Positions 22,165 through 35,652 are shown, counted from the stretch's first letter. The stretch: 64,000 nt of DNA from Physcomitrium patens (GCF_000002425.4 NC_037257.1:15862733-15926732); one strand, 5' to 3'. Numbers and translations: made by a program. The notes: generated by a model from the sequence alone, not told the origin.

Positions 22165-25100
22165 TCAGAATATATCCCCTACGTCTTTGTCCAGTTCGTC
22201 TTCGTAACCTTCATTATCCAAATCACTTTCATCTTCTTGTTGCGGAATCTCTGTACCTTCATTAAGGTCTTCCATATTCATCTCTGCGTGTCTTCGTTTA
22301 AATATTTTTACTCGCTTCCCTACAATTGGTATTTTTAATTTTGTACCATCTAACTCTCGTAATGAGTAAGTCGCATTATCATGAACAGTTGTTACAACAT
22401 ATGGTCCAAACCAACGTTTTGAAAATTTCCACAAAGTACTATGTTGATTATCCAAACTATTGTCATAAACAAGTACTCAGTCACCTTCCTCGATTGCTTT
22501 TGGTCTCAATCGATGTTGCTTATCGAATCGTGCCTTGTTTTGTAACCTTGCTCTTTTTAACCTTTCCAATGCTATCGGGACATCTTCCGTTCTTTGCTCC
22601 AATTGTCGAATCCTAATAGCCAGAAGTTCTTCTCTTGTCAATCCATCTTCCCATGGTAGCATACTCCAAGTAAGTACCTTTTCTTCAATCGGCATAATTG
22701 GTTTTTGACCTATCATAAGTTTTATTGGCATATATCCTGTGACCAAACTATGTGTTGTTCGATCAGCCCATAATGCAAATGACAAAAGCCGTGGCCACTC
22801 TTTAACTTTCCCATTACAAGCTTTAACCAATGTTTTCACAATCGGTGGATGACTGCATTCGCTTTTTGCATTCCCTTCCGGATCATAAGCAGTAGTCAGT
22901 GATAGTTTAACTCTACATATTTCAAAGAACTTACGAGCTTCTTGTGCATTTAATTCTCCACGATCTGCAGTGATTTTTCCTAGGCATCCGTAGCAGCAAA
23001 TGACATCTTCAAGCAAAAACCTACAAATCCCCTCTGTAGATTTTGGCCTCAATGCTCTTCCTTCTACTTGATTTGATTAATCTTCACAAGCTAAAACCAA
23101 ATATCTCATCTGCCATAACCCAATGGGCATAATAACCAAATCAACAACCCATTTAAAATGAATAGCCAAAGGATACGTAGGATGAAGACCATCTCGATGT
23201 CGGATATTAGAATACGATTGACAGATTTCACATGACTCTACAAATGAGAGCACATCTCGATACATATTTTTCTACCAATATCGTTCCTTGAGTTTAGCAA
23301 AAGTAGCCCAGATTCCTCTATGCCCTGCCCATAAACTATCATGAAACTCCTTTAATAATTTTAGTTTTTTTTCCCTTTTGCCTATCACTCGTTGTGGCAT
23401 CCCAATTTCTTTCTTCGGTCTCTTCCATAAGAATCCATCTCGAAGTAAAAATCCATATGCTTTTTTTCTTATTTGTTTGAATTTTTCTGTAGACCAATTC
23501 CTCTGCTTAGTCAAGGTATTCAAGTAATGACCAATATCCAATAATTCTCTTTCATAAGATTCTTCAAGAAATAGCTTGTCTTCCCTGTTGAGATTTGATA
23601 TTGAATAGAATTTCAATCCGACATCATCAATGTCCTCCCTCTCGTATCTTGCTCGAGATAGCATGTCTGCTACTAAATTGTCCTTTCCAGTGATATGCTT
23701 AAATTCTAGATTTAGTGACTTAATATAAGCAATCCATCTCAACATTGCAATATCTGGCGTTGAACAGTTAATAATCATTCCAAGCAATGGCAAGCAATCT
23801 GTTTCTATTACTACTACTGCTCCAATCAAATAGTCCTTTTCAGCTTTCATAGCCGAAACGACTCCCCAAAGTTCTCTTTTGACTTGCGAATATGCACGCT
23901 GACGAATACTTAAAACTTTAGCCCCAAATCGAACTGCAAATCTACTCCCATTCGAATCATCTTGACCCACAGCCCATCCAACGGCAATTGGACTAGCGTC
24001 TACAGTAAGAATCACTAGTCTATTGTACTTATAATCAACCTTCCTCAATATTGGAGGTGATATCAATAATTTCTTCAATCTTTGCATTGTCTGAATATGC
24101 CTTTCTTCCCATTCAAATCGGTAACCCTTGCGTAACAGCTCATATAATGGATCCGCTATGTGAGCAAAATGAGGGATCCATATTCGATAAAATACACATG
24201 CACCCAAAAACCTGCGAACCTCTGTTAAAGAACCACAATCCTCTTTCATCCTTCCAATTGCATCAACTTTAGTCGAATCTGGTTTTCTTCCGTAAGATCC
24301 GCATAAATGTCCAACAATTACAACCTCTCACACTCCAAATACGGACTTCATACCCGATAATGTAAGATGAACTTCTCCAAGCCGAGTTAAAATCTTTTCA
24401 CAATCTTGTATATGATCAACAACATATCTGCGACACCCCCTCGTATCTAAAGTTTCATCCTTGTCTCCTTCTCTGTACTCTTTTATAGGAACATCATCCA
24501 GAAAAGGCATAGTCTTTTCCGGAATAAAATCTCTCAATACCTTATTCATCCCATTCATCATATGCGCAACTGAGTTGGTCGCGCCTTGAGGAAGAGTGCA
24601 CATTCTAACCAATCCAAGCGATGTCCTCATTGTTGTCATATCTCTACTTCCTTCGGCAAGTTGAAATTGATCATAACCTGAATACAAATCACCCATTGAA
24701 TAGATCGCCCTTCCAGCAAACGCCTCAGCAAATTCATCCACAATAGGTCCAATTCCTGCATTCCTGACAGTTACAGCATTCACCGGCCGCATATCTTGAA
24801 TAAACCGTAGTGACCCATTCTTCTTAGGTACCATAAACCATCGACTAGAATACGGCGCAAATGAAGGTTCTAATATTTTCATCTTTATCTTTTCTTTCAA
24901 TAGTTCCATCAATTTAGGTAAATGTGCCCTCGGTACTGGAATCGGTCTTAGATTCCAAGGTACATGCGGTACAGTGAAGATAACCATAGGTGTTATAATA
25001 TTTGGATCCACACACCCAATTTCATGAGATTCGAAGGCAAACGATCTACCTTGTTTAGCCAACATCTTTTTGAAGCAAGTAATTTCCTCTAGCAATAAAG

Positions 25101-25637
25101 AACCATCAGAATCAATCTTCAATTCTTCAAAAGTCTCTTTAGTAAACTGATGTTCAATACTCATTGGATCTCTTAAACTTGCTTCTTTTGATACTTCTCC
25201 CATTTGTTCTTTAGAATCTTCTGGTAATGGTCTGGCAATAGGCTTTACCTTCTTATCTGCCGTTTTATATCTCGTCTCTATAGTGACTTCTGGTGCTTGA
25301 AAAGATTCAAGTATAGTATAAACCTCTCTTGAATGAATCTCAACAATCTTATCATTATCTCCTAACCCAATAGATGTAATCAATTCCAATGAATCTTCCA
25401 GTCCATTTTCTTCATAAATACCTTAAATCCTCTCATCATCTTGCAATGTATCTATCTTGCGTAACTGTCCTTCAATATCATATAATCTTTTTCTTTCTTT
25501 TCTTTTAAAATCATCAACTTTTTTATACATAATATTTCCATTCTCCAATATACCAATAAAACTCGCATCAAAGGCATCTTCATCTCGCGAGAGTACCTCC
25601 TCTTTTGTACCTCCATAATCTCGCTTTACAGTGGTAC
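22165..25637 (-). pseudogene. A5 pol: reverse transcriptase, RNase H, integrase
   Basis: A single minus-strand register of about 1150 codons with stops near 25425, 24328, 23272, 23077 and 22477; at least two fit G-to-A changes at TGG. RT (25100-24330) has an FLDD box at about 24490-24505. RNase H (24249-23640) has TVDAS, KRELWG, ETDCLPLL and VADMLSRA. Integrase has an H/H-C/C finger (AGHRG near 23310, CEIC near 23220), catalytic Asp in WVVDLV (near 23140) and TADRGE (near 22965), Glu in GNAKSE (near 22870), then the GPY/F tail (near 22400) and an acidic end. No chromodomain. The frame is -1 relative to gag-protease and overlaps its stop. It would copy and integrate the element. Confidence 0.85.
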
Positions 25638-27998
25638 CTCTCCAAAATCCTTAAATCCTTCAACAATCTTTGGCAATGGTTTCTCCCTCAACCTATCTCG
25701 ATTCCGTTCATGGTTAGGAGGTACTGTTAGAAATTGTACAGCTTTCCTCCCATCTTCGCTACGTATCCTTGCATAAGCAGAACCATCATCCAGTACTTTT
25801 GTTTCCATCCGTATTGCCGTAATATAAGGTTGTCCTAAAATCAACGGATAAGACGTTGTATCTTGAACGAAGAAATGTTGCTCCGTCGCAACATCCCCAA
25901 TCCGAATTTTGACATCTGGACAAGCTCCATATAATTCGCCTCGTGTGTTATTAGCTGCTCGTAATGTCCATCCATGTTCCATATCAATTAGCCATTTTTG
26001 CTTCTTATAAAGATCTTTAGACATGAGATTTATTTCAGAACCATGGTCCACTAAAGCAACTATTAGTTCTTCTATATCTCCTACCTTCACCAATACCTCA
26101 GTAGTTGCCCTTGCCCAATGCTTTCGAGTATAATGGCTCAAAGTTTCCATTTCTTTGTCACTAGAATCTTCGAAATGTACTCGCTGATTATACCCATTCT
26201 TTTCATTTGTTGATTGCTTGTAACCAATATCAACCTCTTCTTCATCTCTACATATTCTTGCATCAATAGCATGACTCATTCTAGTTTCGGTCATTAATTG
26301 CCTCTTTCGCTTAATGCTGTCAATGATAACATCATGAAACTCCTTCTTTGTAATTTCCAAGACTTCTTTCAATGTGAATTCCACCTTAGCGTTTAATATA
26401 CGTTCTTCCAACACCTCTTTCAAATTTGTTGCTGCTTCAATGTCAGAAAGTAGCTTATAAGCAATTGATTTGCCCTTATCTTTTGTCTCCAGTGTTTTTT
26501 CTCCCAATGATGCTGAGGTATCCTTTACAGGCAATTCTTGTGAAGCTGCCTCTTGAGCCTTGTCTCCTCGAGTTTGCCTCTTAAAAGAATTTCCTTCTCT
26601 AGTATCATCAAAATTTCCTCGTCTTTTTTCTTCCATCAAAGCTTCATGTTGGCTCTTAGCAATATATGCATGAACTGAAAGAGACTCAACAGGATCCTCC
26701 CAACCTGTTCTTCCTTGTATTGTAGCTGCAGTTCTCAATAACGCTTCTCGAGGTAATTTCCCTTCTTCAATTGTAGAAACGGCAGAAGCCCAAAACTCAC
26801 TAGTTTCCGTACTTCCACCAATTTCATCATCTACTCTAGCACCATAACTTGCACTTTCTCGTACTACTGTTTCATGCTCTTTTAAGTAATCTTGAACCAA
26901 TGCTCTCATTCCTCCCTTGCCAAAATTGGTTTGAAGAAGATCCTCCCTATCTTTCAATGCTATCTTCCCATCTTTTCAGCAAATAATTCCCTGCCGTATC
27001 ATATTATTAAATTCATTGCAATCTTTTCTAGTGTGTGAAGCATCATCACACCAAATGCATCTTTGTACATATCTTTGTTTTGAAACATTCTTCAAATTGT
27101 TTATAGAAGTATTCTCTTCAAGTCTTGCCAATTTGATTTCAAGATCTCGCATTCCTCGTATAATTTCTTCCATATCCATATTTGCTTTCTTTGACAAGGA
27201 TGTTGAAGGTTAAACTGTAGGCATTGTCGGTGGTGTTGTACGTACTGGAGCTTTGGGTGCTAGTAATGTTTTAGGAATATTGCTCCTATCCTTCCTCCTT
27301 TCTTTTTTTGTAAGCAACCCCACCGCATCTTCAACGTTCTTCCACTTCGTTGTCAATCCTTCATCTTCTTCTTTGTCTTCAAGAAGGAGTTCTAATTTCT
27401 CTTGCAATTCTCCATCAGCAGCTTGAAGAAATAGATCAACTTTGTTCGACTCCAATGTCAATTTTTCTACCTTCGATAATTGAGAGTACTGCCTCTCAAA
27501 TTCCCTTAGTAGCTCTGTTGCTTGCAAATTCTTATTAGGCCGTTCAATCCATCCCAGAAACAGCTTCTTAGTAATGCGATCAGCATCTTCCAAGAAATAT
27601 TCGTCTTTCAATGCATGTGAAAAATCCTCCCATGAATTCCCACAACGATCCGTAATCGATGTAATGTGGTCCCTTATCTCCGGTATCGTGGTAAGTCCAA
27701 ATAGTGCAACCATTTTCTTCTCAGAAACCGGATTTAATTCCATTTCATGAACATAACATCTTAAATACCTTGAAATATTCCTCCCATCAAATTGATCAAT
27801 TTTATTGACCACTGCTTGCAATGCTTTGGTTGCCAAAGCTTCCTTTCGATCATTGCTTTGCTGTTGCTGCATTGACAATGAGAAGGCTTGAAACAAACTA
27901 GCAATAGACGGATCCATGTGCATACCTTGTCCTTTAGAAGACTCCCCACTAGAAACTTCTCCCAAAAATCCTTCAAAATTTTTATTTTCGTTTTCCAT
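25626..27998 (-). pseudogene. A5 gag, zinc knuckle and protease
   Basis: One register from ATG 27998 to the stop at 25626, broken by two nonsense codons (27210, CAA to TAA; about 26975). Capsid: residues 1-262, with predicted helical, glutamine-rich N-terminus and an acidic-basic C-terminus. Nucleocapsid: CIWCDDASHTRKDC near 27050, a perfect CX2CX4HX4C knuckle. A lysine/glutamate-rich linker of about 300 codons follows. Protease: ALVDHGSEINLMSK near 26040, with DHGS in place of the usual DSG/DTG, and LILGQPYI near 25830 as the C-terminal motif. Protease is thus translated with gag, and RT-integrase needs a -1 shift. Confidence 0.82.
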
Positions 27999-28045
27999 AA
28001 AAATAAAGATAAAATCAACCGAAATCCAATACCTTCTACCTCAAG

Positions 28046-28065
28046 CTTTCACGTCGGGTTCACCA
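28046..28065 (-). other. Primer binding site of A5
   Basis: Minus strand TGGTGAACCCGACGTGAAAG, four bases inside the 5' LTR, conserved with A2 and A6. Confidence 0.75.
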
Positions 28066-28069
28066 CTTA

Positions 28070-29424
28070 TGTCGTATTATGTGCTTTCCTGCTCGAGAAC
28101 GCGTCGGGCGTCTGGCTGTAGAAGGTAGTATGGAGATTCGCCGATAGTCAAGCAGTCTATCAGTTTTTGACTGCTGGAATATAAATGACTGCAACAATGT
28201 ACCGTAAATCTATATGGATGCTCTTCGACTGCTTGTCGAATTCTTTTTTTTTTTTTTCCTAGCCGGCAGATCTCTAGACGTTACAGAGAACCCCGAACAA
28301 CCCAAACTGTTAATCTTCAATACCCCTTTGTACTTACGATCTTGTATCCACTGACTGTCCTGTTAGATTAACCCAATAAATTTCATTCACTCCGCATACT
28401 CAATCCTATAGACACCCTTTTAATCCTTCAATCACAGACGTAACTCGATTTTACAAAACAGTCAAGAGTATTCAAACCCACTTCATTTAAAAATCCTAAT
28501 TCACCATTATGACACTGACTTCAGCAGCGATTGCCTCAATCTTCTCAAAACTCTACGAAGAAGAAAAATCCAAATTCCATGTCTTTCCTTTCCCGACCCG
28601 AAGCATGAAGCTCCTCTCTCTAATTCCCTTGATCTTCAAAACCCTCCAATGAAACCGAACTAGTAACCTTGCAAAAGCTTGAAAACTAGCTCCCCCCTGA
28701 TTCCCCCGAAAAAAAAAACCTCCCTCCCTAAAACTATATTCTCCTCTAACCTTATCCTTTGAATTTCTTCAATCTTCTATCTTAGATCCGGAATGGGCTC
28801 CCGCCGTCAGAGTTTAGATCCGAAATTGGCTCACGTCATCAAGGCCTTCTCCTCCATTTTTACCTTTAAGAGATCCATTTACCGTAAACAACGTTCCCTG
28901 AAACGGCACAGAGAACAGGACAGCCCAAAACAGAATCGAAACCCCGTAATCGGGACCACATTGAGTCGCCCGACCAATTTAGGTCCCATATTGGGTAAGA
29001 TGCCCGTAGTAATCTGGATGCTCGCATAATTGGGTCAAATTCGTCTTCGCGTCAGATTGGCTGAGGCCTGTAGTAAGACCTGGATTTTTTCGTAACTAGA
29101 CTGCATTGGGTTGCCCCACCAATACAGGTCTCATATTGGGTAAGAGGACCCGGATTGGATTCTCGAAATTGGATCCAATTGGCTCTTCAAACCCGTCGTG
29201 TGAATTGGTCCTTCTCATCCTGCTAACTCCCATTATTAGAATCGAATGGAGCATTTTAGTATGCCCCGGCTGACTGTAACGGGGTGACTGAACCTGACCA
29301 CTCAGTATTTGCGCAGGAGTTGGTCGATGCTCCTAATATTCGAGGTAACTGAATATTAATAAAATTCTCCTTCTTTTTTCTTTTTTTTTTTATTTTCACT
29401 GTATACTCGTGTTACAACACGACA
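28070..29424 (-). repeat. A5 5' LTR
   Basis: 1355 bp, TGTCGTATTATGTG...TTACAACACGACA on the plus strand, with perfect TGTCGT/ACGACA inverted ends. It is highly similar to the left LTR. A plus-strand open frame at 28793-29029 parallels the one in the left LTR but is antisense to the element. Confidence 0.9.
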
Positions 29425-31023
29425 TCGTAGAGAAGCAAATACAGCGTAAGTAATTGGTATATATGGTAGTTCTAAATCTTGTACTAGTGGTACAAAAGAC
29501 AGCCAAAGGAATAGAATGGATAGGTCAACTCATATAAAAATATTGAGATGCCTTCTCAACCAACCTACTTAATGGTGTGTCTCTTAATCAAGGTCCCTCC
29601 TTTCAAATAGAACTATTGCTTAAAGCCAAACCAATAAGTCGACCAATTTATTGCCTAACATCAAAAGAACTTGAACAATTATGAAAGATATTAGAAAAAC
29701 TCTTAGAGAATGGCATCATTTGAGAAAGCACATTATCATAGGAAGTATTTGTACTCTTTGCACCTAAGAAGGATAGTAGACTTTACCTTTGTATTGACTA
29801 TCAAGGCATCAATAAGCAGATTATTAAGAATATATATTCACTTTCACTCGTGGATGTTCTTTTTGATCAATTTCAAGGTACAACCATCTTTAGTAAATTG
29901 GATCTTTTGAGCAGTTATTAACAAATACCTATTTCAAGAGAGGATATTAAAAAGACTACATTTTGTATGTGCTATAAATATTTTGAATGGCTAATTTATG
30001 TTTTGGCCTTATTAATGTTTCAACCTCTTTCATGGATCATATGAACAAATTATTTTGGAACCTTTTGAATAAGTATAAAGTTGTCTTCATTGATGATATT
30101 CTTATATATAATAAAACCTCTAAAAAGCATAGGCAACACCTACAAAAAGTAATGTATCAGCTATAAGATAATTGCTTCTATTGTAAGCAATCAAAATATA
30201 AACTTTAAAAGTCAAAAGTCACTTTTTTGGAACATATAGTATCCTCCAAAGGCATGCATATGGAAAAAGATAAGATGAAAGCAGTGGAAGATTGGCCAAC
30301 TTCCAAGGATGCTTCTAAATTTTGCTCATTTTTAGATCTTATTGGATATTATTCTCATTTTGCTCAACAATTTATTCAAATTATTGCATCATTGACAAAT
30401 CTATTAGAGAAAGATGCTCCATTTGAATGGAAATTAGAGTAGCAAAGTGCCTTTGATAGGTTGAAGGAGGAATTCATTACTACTCTAATATTAAAACTAT
30501 ATGTTCCTAACTTTCCTTCTACACTTGACATTAATGCTTCTGACTTTGCTATTGGAGCGGTCCTTTAATAGGTTTTTTATTGGGGCCTTCAACTTAAGGC
30601 ATATAAAATACGCAAGTTGAGAAAGACAGAGCATAATTACTTTACACATGATTGAGAGCAATTAGAGATTGTACACACTACAAAGGTGTGACAATACTAT
30701 CTAGTGAGAAAGCCAATGGTTGTTCAAAATAACCATCAATCCTTGCTACAAAATTTATTTCAAGTAAATATAAAATTACATCATTGTTGGCAAGAAAAGT
30801 TGTAGCTTTTTGATATCCAACTTAAGTACAAGCAAAGACAACAACATATTAAGGTGAACAACTTATTACGGAAACCAAATTTCAAGGACAAATTGAGAGA
30901 CAAGACAAAAGTCACTACCATTAGTAGTATCACTTCAAATGTAACTAAAGAAGAAAAATGGAAGAAAGCTATGCATTGAGATGTTTATTTTAAGATGGTT
31001 AGCAATCAATTGAAGGTGAATAA
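29425..31023 (+). pseudogene. D reverse transcriptase and RNase H
   Basis: The D frame continues from the protease side at 29429. RT: YLCIDYQGINKQI near 29785, FSKLDL near 29890 and a FIDD active site near 30085. Connection and RNase H: FCSFLDLIGYYSHFAQQF near 30320-30380, the LDINASDFAIGAVL motif near 30525-30565, and a C-terminal WQEKL...LRKPNFKDK stretch near 30790-30890. Stops from CAG/CAA/TGG decay are scattered. Type: chromodomain gypsy element, distinct from A and B in sequence. The F1 LTR interrupts it at 31024. Confidence 0.75.
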
Positions 31024-32248
31024 TGTCAAAATAGAGAGAATTTACCTCAAGAAAGTACTAGACTCTTGGCTATCACTAATTATTCAATCAAGTCTTCAGA
31101 TAAGAAAGACTAAGTTTATATATAAATTTCTCTTTTTGACCAATTGCACCAAATATATAAGCCTCAAGTAACCAACAATATGCAAAATATGATAAAATCC
31201 TCTAAAACCTTATATATCCTTATGTAGAATTTTTTTCAAACTTCATCACCTCATATCTCCTAATCCAACCATCCAAACAAACTTAAATTTTACAAGAGAT
31301 ATTGATGTATTTTTATTAACTTCTATAATAAATTTTAATTACAAATTCATTGGAGATCTGGAGGTATCTTGAAAATCCTAACAATTGCTTTAAATCCTTG
31401 ACTTTATATACCTGCATGTAATTTTTTTCATATTTTACAAAATATAAGCTTAAATGCTACAAAATTTATATCTATAGCTTTTTAACACAAAATATTACAT
31501 TCTCCAAAAAGTTTGAAGCAAAAATTTGTCCAAAAATTGAAGTTATGGTTCCAACCATTAATATAAACAAAACCATTTACTTGGTACCTTTGATTTGGAA
31601 GTACCACCTTCAACTCCTTATTATTCCTTTACATGAACTCTAAAAGCAAAAATTCTTTCATAAAAGATATAGGCCTTGAAATTGCCATTTCAATCGTACC
31701 TTTCAATCTTCAAAAGCTACCGTACAACTCATATCCTCAAAAAAGTAACAATATATCTTAAATTAACACCTTAACTTCAAACGGCTATATCTTCTTTATC
31801 TTAATCCAAATCCTCTAATTTTTTATACAAATTATAGTCTAAATCTTAATTTTTACAATTCTAGCTTTTAATTTCCAAATGCTCTCTTTGAAGTCATCAA
31901 AATCCTTGTTAAGGTCACAGGCAGCCTCTTTAAAGTCCATTGAGTATGGTATTCGGCCAATAGGGATGAAGTTTTCCATTCCTTGCTTTCATCTCTCCCA
32001 ATTAGCCTCCTACTAGTTTAGATTTTGATCCTTAGGCTTCCACCTTCTCTCAAGGCTTCATACTAAATATTTAGGTCTTATATTTTTTTTAATGCCAAAA
32101 TAAAAATAAGTAAAAAAATAAAATAAAGATTCTTATATTCAATTTCTTTAAATTAATCTATTAACTATTCTAACACACACCAAGACTTATGAATATATTA
32201 TATATTTTAACTAATTTTTACATACTATAAGTAATTATATTATAAAAA
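31024..32248 (+). repeat. F1, solo LTR inserted in D (boundaries approximate)
   Basis: A block of about 1225 bp, similar in reverse to 61402-62654 from end to end (for example TTTATATATAAATTTCTC near 31115 against 62545; ACTAAATATTTAGGTC near 32065 against 61585). D integrase lies on the far side, so it is an insertion. Its termini (TGTCAAAATAG... and ...TATTATAA) resemble those of family A LTRs. I could not match a target duplication. No coding sequence is seen. Confidence 0.6.
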
Positions 32249-33658
32249 AGATATATAATATCAAGATTATAGTCTTAATGATGGCTTGCTCTATTTCAAG
32301 AAGTAGATTTATGTACCCAACAATGTTATACTTTGGATACATATACTTCAAGGATATAATATTCTAATATCTAGATATTTGAGATGAGAGAAGATTTTAG
32401 AATAGATCTCAAAGACATGATTTCGAAGAAGTTTGGATTATGATATTTTGCCTTTAAATACTCATACAAGTCATGTTAATGTAATAAAGCATACAATGCA
32501 ACATCTCTTAGACTATTACAACCAATTTTGCTACCTATGGCACATTGGAAGAAGGTGACTATAGATCTCAATATATATTTGTTACAAATGCTTCATAATC
32601 ATATTATGGTTGTAGTCTTTCTGGATTGACTCTTGAAGCAACTTCACTTAGCTGCAATACACTCAGATATTAATACCCTAATACTTATACAATTCTTCTT
32701 TGATACCATCTTTCGTCACCATGGATTACTTTATATCATTACTTTAAATCGAGATCTATGCTTTACAAGAAGTTTTTGGCAAGCCTTATTCAAGCTACTT
32801 AGCATACAACTTACCATGTGTATAATCTTCTATTTCTAAATAGATGGACAAATAAAGCGTGCAAATCAAACCTAGAAGAATATGTTGTGGGCATTTATAG
32901 ACATTCATCATAATGATTAGGATGAATAATTGATGCCCTTGGTGTTTGCTTATAATGATAGTATTCAAGCAAGTATTGATCAATCACCATTTTTCTTTAA
33001 TATCAATTAGTATTCAATTAAGCAAATAACTTTTTATTGTTCAATCAACAATAACAATCTGACAATAGAGGAATTTATACAATGGCTTCTAACGGCCTTA
33101 CAAGAAGCATGGCACCACTTCTTTATTACACAAAATTGACAAAAGCAGTATGTAGATAACCACCTGTATTATAAGATCTTTTGGGAGGGTGATCAAGTAT
33201 TACTCTCTAATGCCAACTTGCTACTTCCTACATCAATCCAAATTTATAAACTAATACTTTAATAGCTTGGACCTTTTCACATTTCTACAGTAATTTATAA
33301 TGTTGCATATTGTCTTGAGCTTGTATGACATCTTTGGGTCTATCTGGTCTTCCTTGTTTTGTAATTGAAGAAATTTCATATCAAGCCAAAGTACTTTCTA
33401 GATCAATATCAACTACCACCACCACTAGTTGTAATTAATGACCAACAAGAATATGAAATAGATAGCATTTCGAAGCATTGCTATCTTTATCTTGGTAGTA
33501 GATATCTAAAGCTTCAATATAAATTTTTTTAGAAAGGTTATCCCATTCACAATGCAACGTGAGAACCTGCATAAAATCTCACCCATTGCCAAGACATAAT
33601 TTGGAAATACCATCCAGAGCAAAATGAGGATGTTTCACATTAATGGAAGAGAATTAAT
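32249..33658 (+). pseudogene. D integrase and chromodomain
   Basis: A decayed plus-strand integrase: a core segment near 32690-32780 (the FFDTIFRHHGL and LNRDLCF stretch, equivalent to ..D-RG.QF with D kept) and an RKPQTDGQ-like region near 32845. A K-rich tail follows, then a chromodomain near 33430-33640 (EYEIDSI, LYLGSRYLKLQYKFF, KGYP, EPA). The chromodomain presumably guided insertion to heterochromatin. Stops are frequent. A purine-rich stretch (33644-33656) ends the internal region. Confidence 0.65.
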
Positions 33659-33829
33659 TATAACATAGTATAGATAAAATATTTGTATTATTGATACATA
33701 AGAATAGATAATTAGAACCATGGAAGTTTTTAGAATTGAGGTTAGAATAATGGATTAGGTAAGATCCATCATAAAACATTCTAGAAAGAGTTTAGGATAG
33801 TTATTTAAGTAGGATCTAGTATAGAACGT
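33659..33829 (+). repeat. D 3' LTR, first part
   Basis: Begins TATAACATAGTATAG after a purine-rich stretch, probably from TGTAACATAG. It is split by A6 at an ACGT site (33826-33829) and continues at 43774. Internal motif TTATTTAAGTAGGATCTAGTATAGAAC is repeated across the split, giving roughly 75-bp repeats. Confidence 0.5.
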
Positions 33830-35637
33830 TGTCGTAATGTGTGAAGTCTTGCTTCAGAATGCTCCGGACACTTGGCTGTAGAAGGAAGAATAGAAATTGC
33901 GATAACAAAATCCTAATTCTAATAGAATATTAACAATGCTCTAATTAGACTATAATAATGCTAAACAAATGTAATCAAATTCAAAACAACTCAAAGAAAT
34001 TTCAAACAAACAATAAAATTCTTAAAGAAATATTAGAATGATCACAAATTTTACTCAATTATATGTCAATTCAACCTTATTTTAATTCTAGTTAAAATCC
34101 TATTGAATTTCACTCAACTTTAGATCAAACCTAATTAAATCTTAAATACTAATAATTCCTAAACCCTAAGTCAAATCCTAAACAAATCTTAAATTAAACC
34201 CTAATCCAACCCTAAATCCTAAACCAAACCTTAAATCAAATCTTAATCAAACCCTAATCCAAACCCTAATCCAAATCCTAAATCAAATTCTAACCAAATC
34301 CTAAATCCTAATCCAAATCCTAATCCAACCCTAAACTCTAATCCAAATCCTAAACCCTAAATCAAACCTTAAATCAAATCCTAACCAAACCCTAGTCTAA
34401 ACTCTAATCCAAACCATAAATCTTAATCCAAATCCTAATCCAACCCTAAACTCTAATCCAAATCCTAAACCCTAAACCAAACCTTAAATCAAACCCTAAC
34501 CAAATCCTAATCCAAACCCTAATCCAAACCCTAAATCAAACCCTATCCAAATCCTAAACCGAACCCTAGCCAAATCCTAATCCAAATCCTAGTAATTCCT
34601 ATGACAGATTTAAACCTCAATATCTCATGAATAAACCGTCGATCTCAATTCAAAATTTGCATACTTCTTAAAAATCAAGTTTAAAACAAGCAAAAAAAAT
34701 TTGAAAAGGATCGGAGTTACGAAATTGACGAAAACCTCAAAAATGTGTTCGGGTGTTAGCTGGCCTCCTTCTCCAATCTTGTTGTCAAACTTCCAGAGTC
34801 AATTTCTCTTTTTTGCGCCGTTCGATTGGTTTCAAATTTCTCATGGACATAGGAAAACAATTCTAATATCTTCTCACATAAGTTTTACTCCAATCCAACT
34901 AGTAGATTGCATGAAATCTTAAAAACCCTCACTAGACCTAAAATTCTACTTTCTAAGACCTTGAGTCACTTAAACCTCAATATCTCTCAGTTCAACCGTT
35001 AGATCAAGTTCAAATTTACAACATGTATTCAACACAACTATAACCATGAATCCAAAAAAAATCACTTATAGATCTACAACAAAACTCTCGAAATCACTCA
35101 AAATATAAATCCTATTTTATTTCATAAAACCCAAGTCATCCAAAAAAAAACTCAACTTTGCAAAGCTCTTACGAATTCATATCAACTTCAAATCACCCAA
35201 AATCAATGTCCATAGAAACCCTATTCAACCTTCTCTCCAACCCTACTCTCCGATCTGCCAAAGAGTCCCGGAGTCGTCAAGACTCGGTTTTGTGCCTCAG
35301 GGTCTGATTTCGACCCTGGTTCATAACCGGCCCTCTCCGGGTATCAATATCTAGTTTTTCTAAGTAATTTTTTTTCTAGAATTTACTCTTAACTTTTTTC
35401 TAAAGATTCCAATATCATTTATTTTTCCAATCTATTTTGATTTGCCTTACTTATGGTACTACAAAGTAAGTAGAAGTCACCTTTCTAAAAGGCAGCATTG
35501 ATACCTTTTAATTTTTCTACCCCTTTGGCTATTAACTATATTTCTAAGATAATTTGTTCTAATACTTTGAAGTAAGATCTCTTAAATTATAATAATCTCC
35601 ACACTCTTTCACCTATTAATCGTGTTACATCACTACA
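33830..35637 (-). repeat. A6 3' LTR
   Basis: 1808 bp. Plus strand TGTCGTAATGTGTG...GTTACATCACTACA. Contains a CCTAA-type array (34158-34592). A 73-codon open frame at 34701-34922 recurs unchanged in the partner LTR, but it is antisense to the element and lacks other support. Confidence 0.9.
34158..34592. repeat. Telomere-like CCTAA minisatellite in A6 3' LTR
   Basis: 435 bp of irregular 6-, 7- and 12-base units such as CCCTAATCCAAA, CCTAAACC and CCTAAATCAAA. The element sense reads GGATTAGGGTTTGG. The array is 731 bp in the partner LTR. Confidence 0.85.
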
Positions 35638-35652
35638 TCCACCCTCCCTGAA
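35638..35652 (-). other. Polypurine tract of A6
   Basis: On the minus strand TTCAGGGAGGGTGGA precedes the 3' LTR. Confidence 0.8.

Larger units (their letters stand above)
20728..29424 (-). mobile_element. A5, complete family A gypsy element
   Basis: An 8697-bp element: 3' LTR 20728-22102, internal region 22103-28069 and 5' LTR 28070-29424, flanked by the 4-bp duplication TCGT (20724-20727 and 29425-29428). Order in the minus-strand sense: LTR, primer site, gag, zinc knuckle, protease, RT, RNase H, integrase, polypurine tract, LTR. It interrupts the pol frame of D. Most LTR differences are transitions and several sit at CpG. It is the best-preserved copy in the window but has about seven nonsense codons, so it is probably not autonomous. 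Confidence 0.92.

Noticed and set aside
22326-22616. Plus-strand open frame opposite the A5 integrase end
   Set aside because: It is a shadow of the minus-strand pol, which has clear integrase motifs.
34158-34592. CCCTAA array as a true telomere or a CRISPR array
   Set aside because: It is internal to an LTR, irregular, without spacers or cas-like genes, and its partner LTR has the same array; not a chromosome end.
34701-34922. 73-codon open frame repeated identically at 42833-43054
   Set aside because: It lies within the two LTRs of A6, antisense to the element; identity follows from LTR duplication and there is no other sign of coding.
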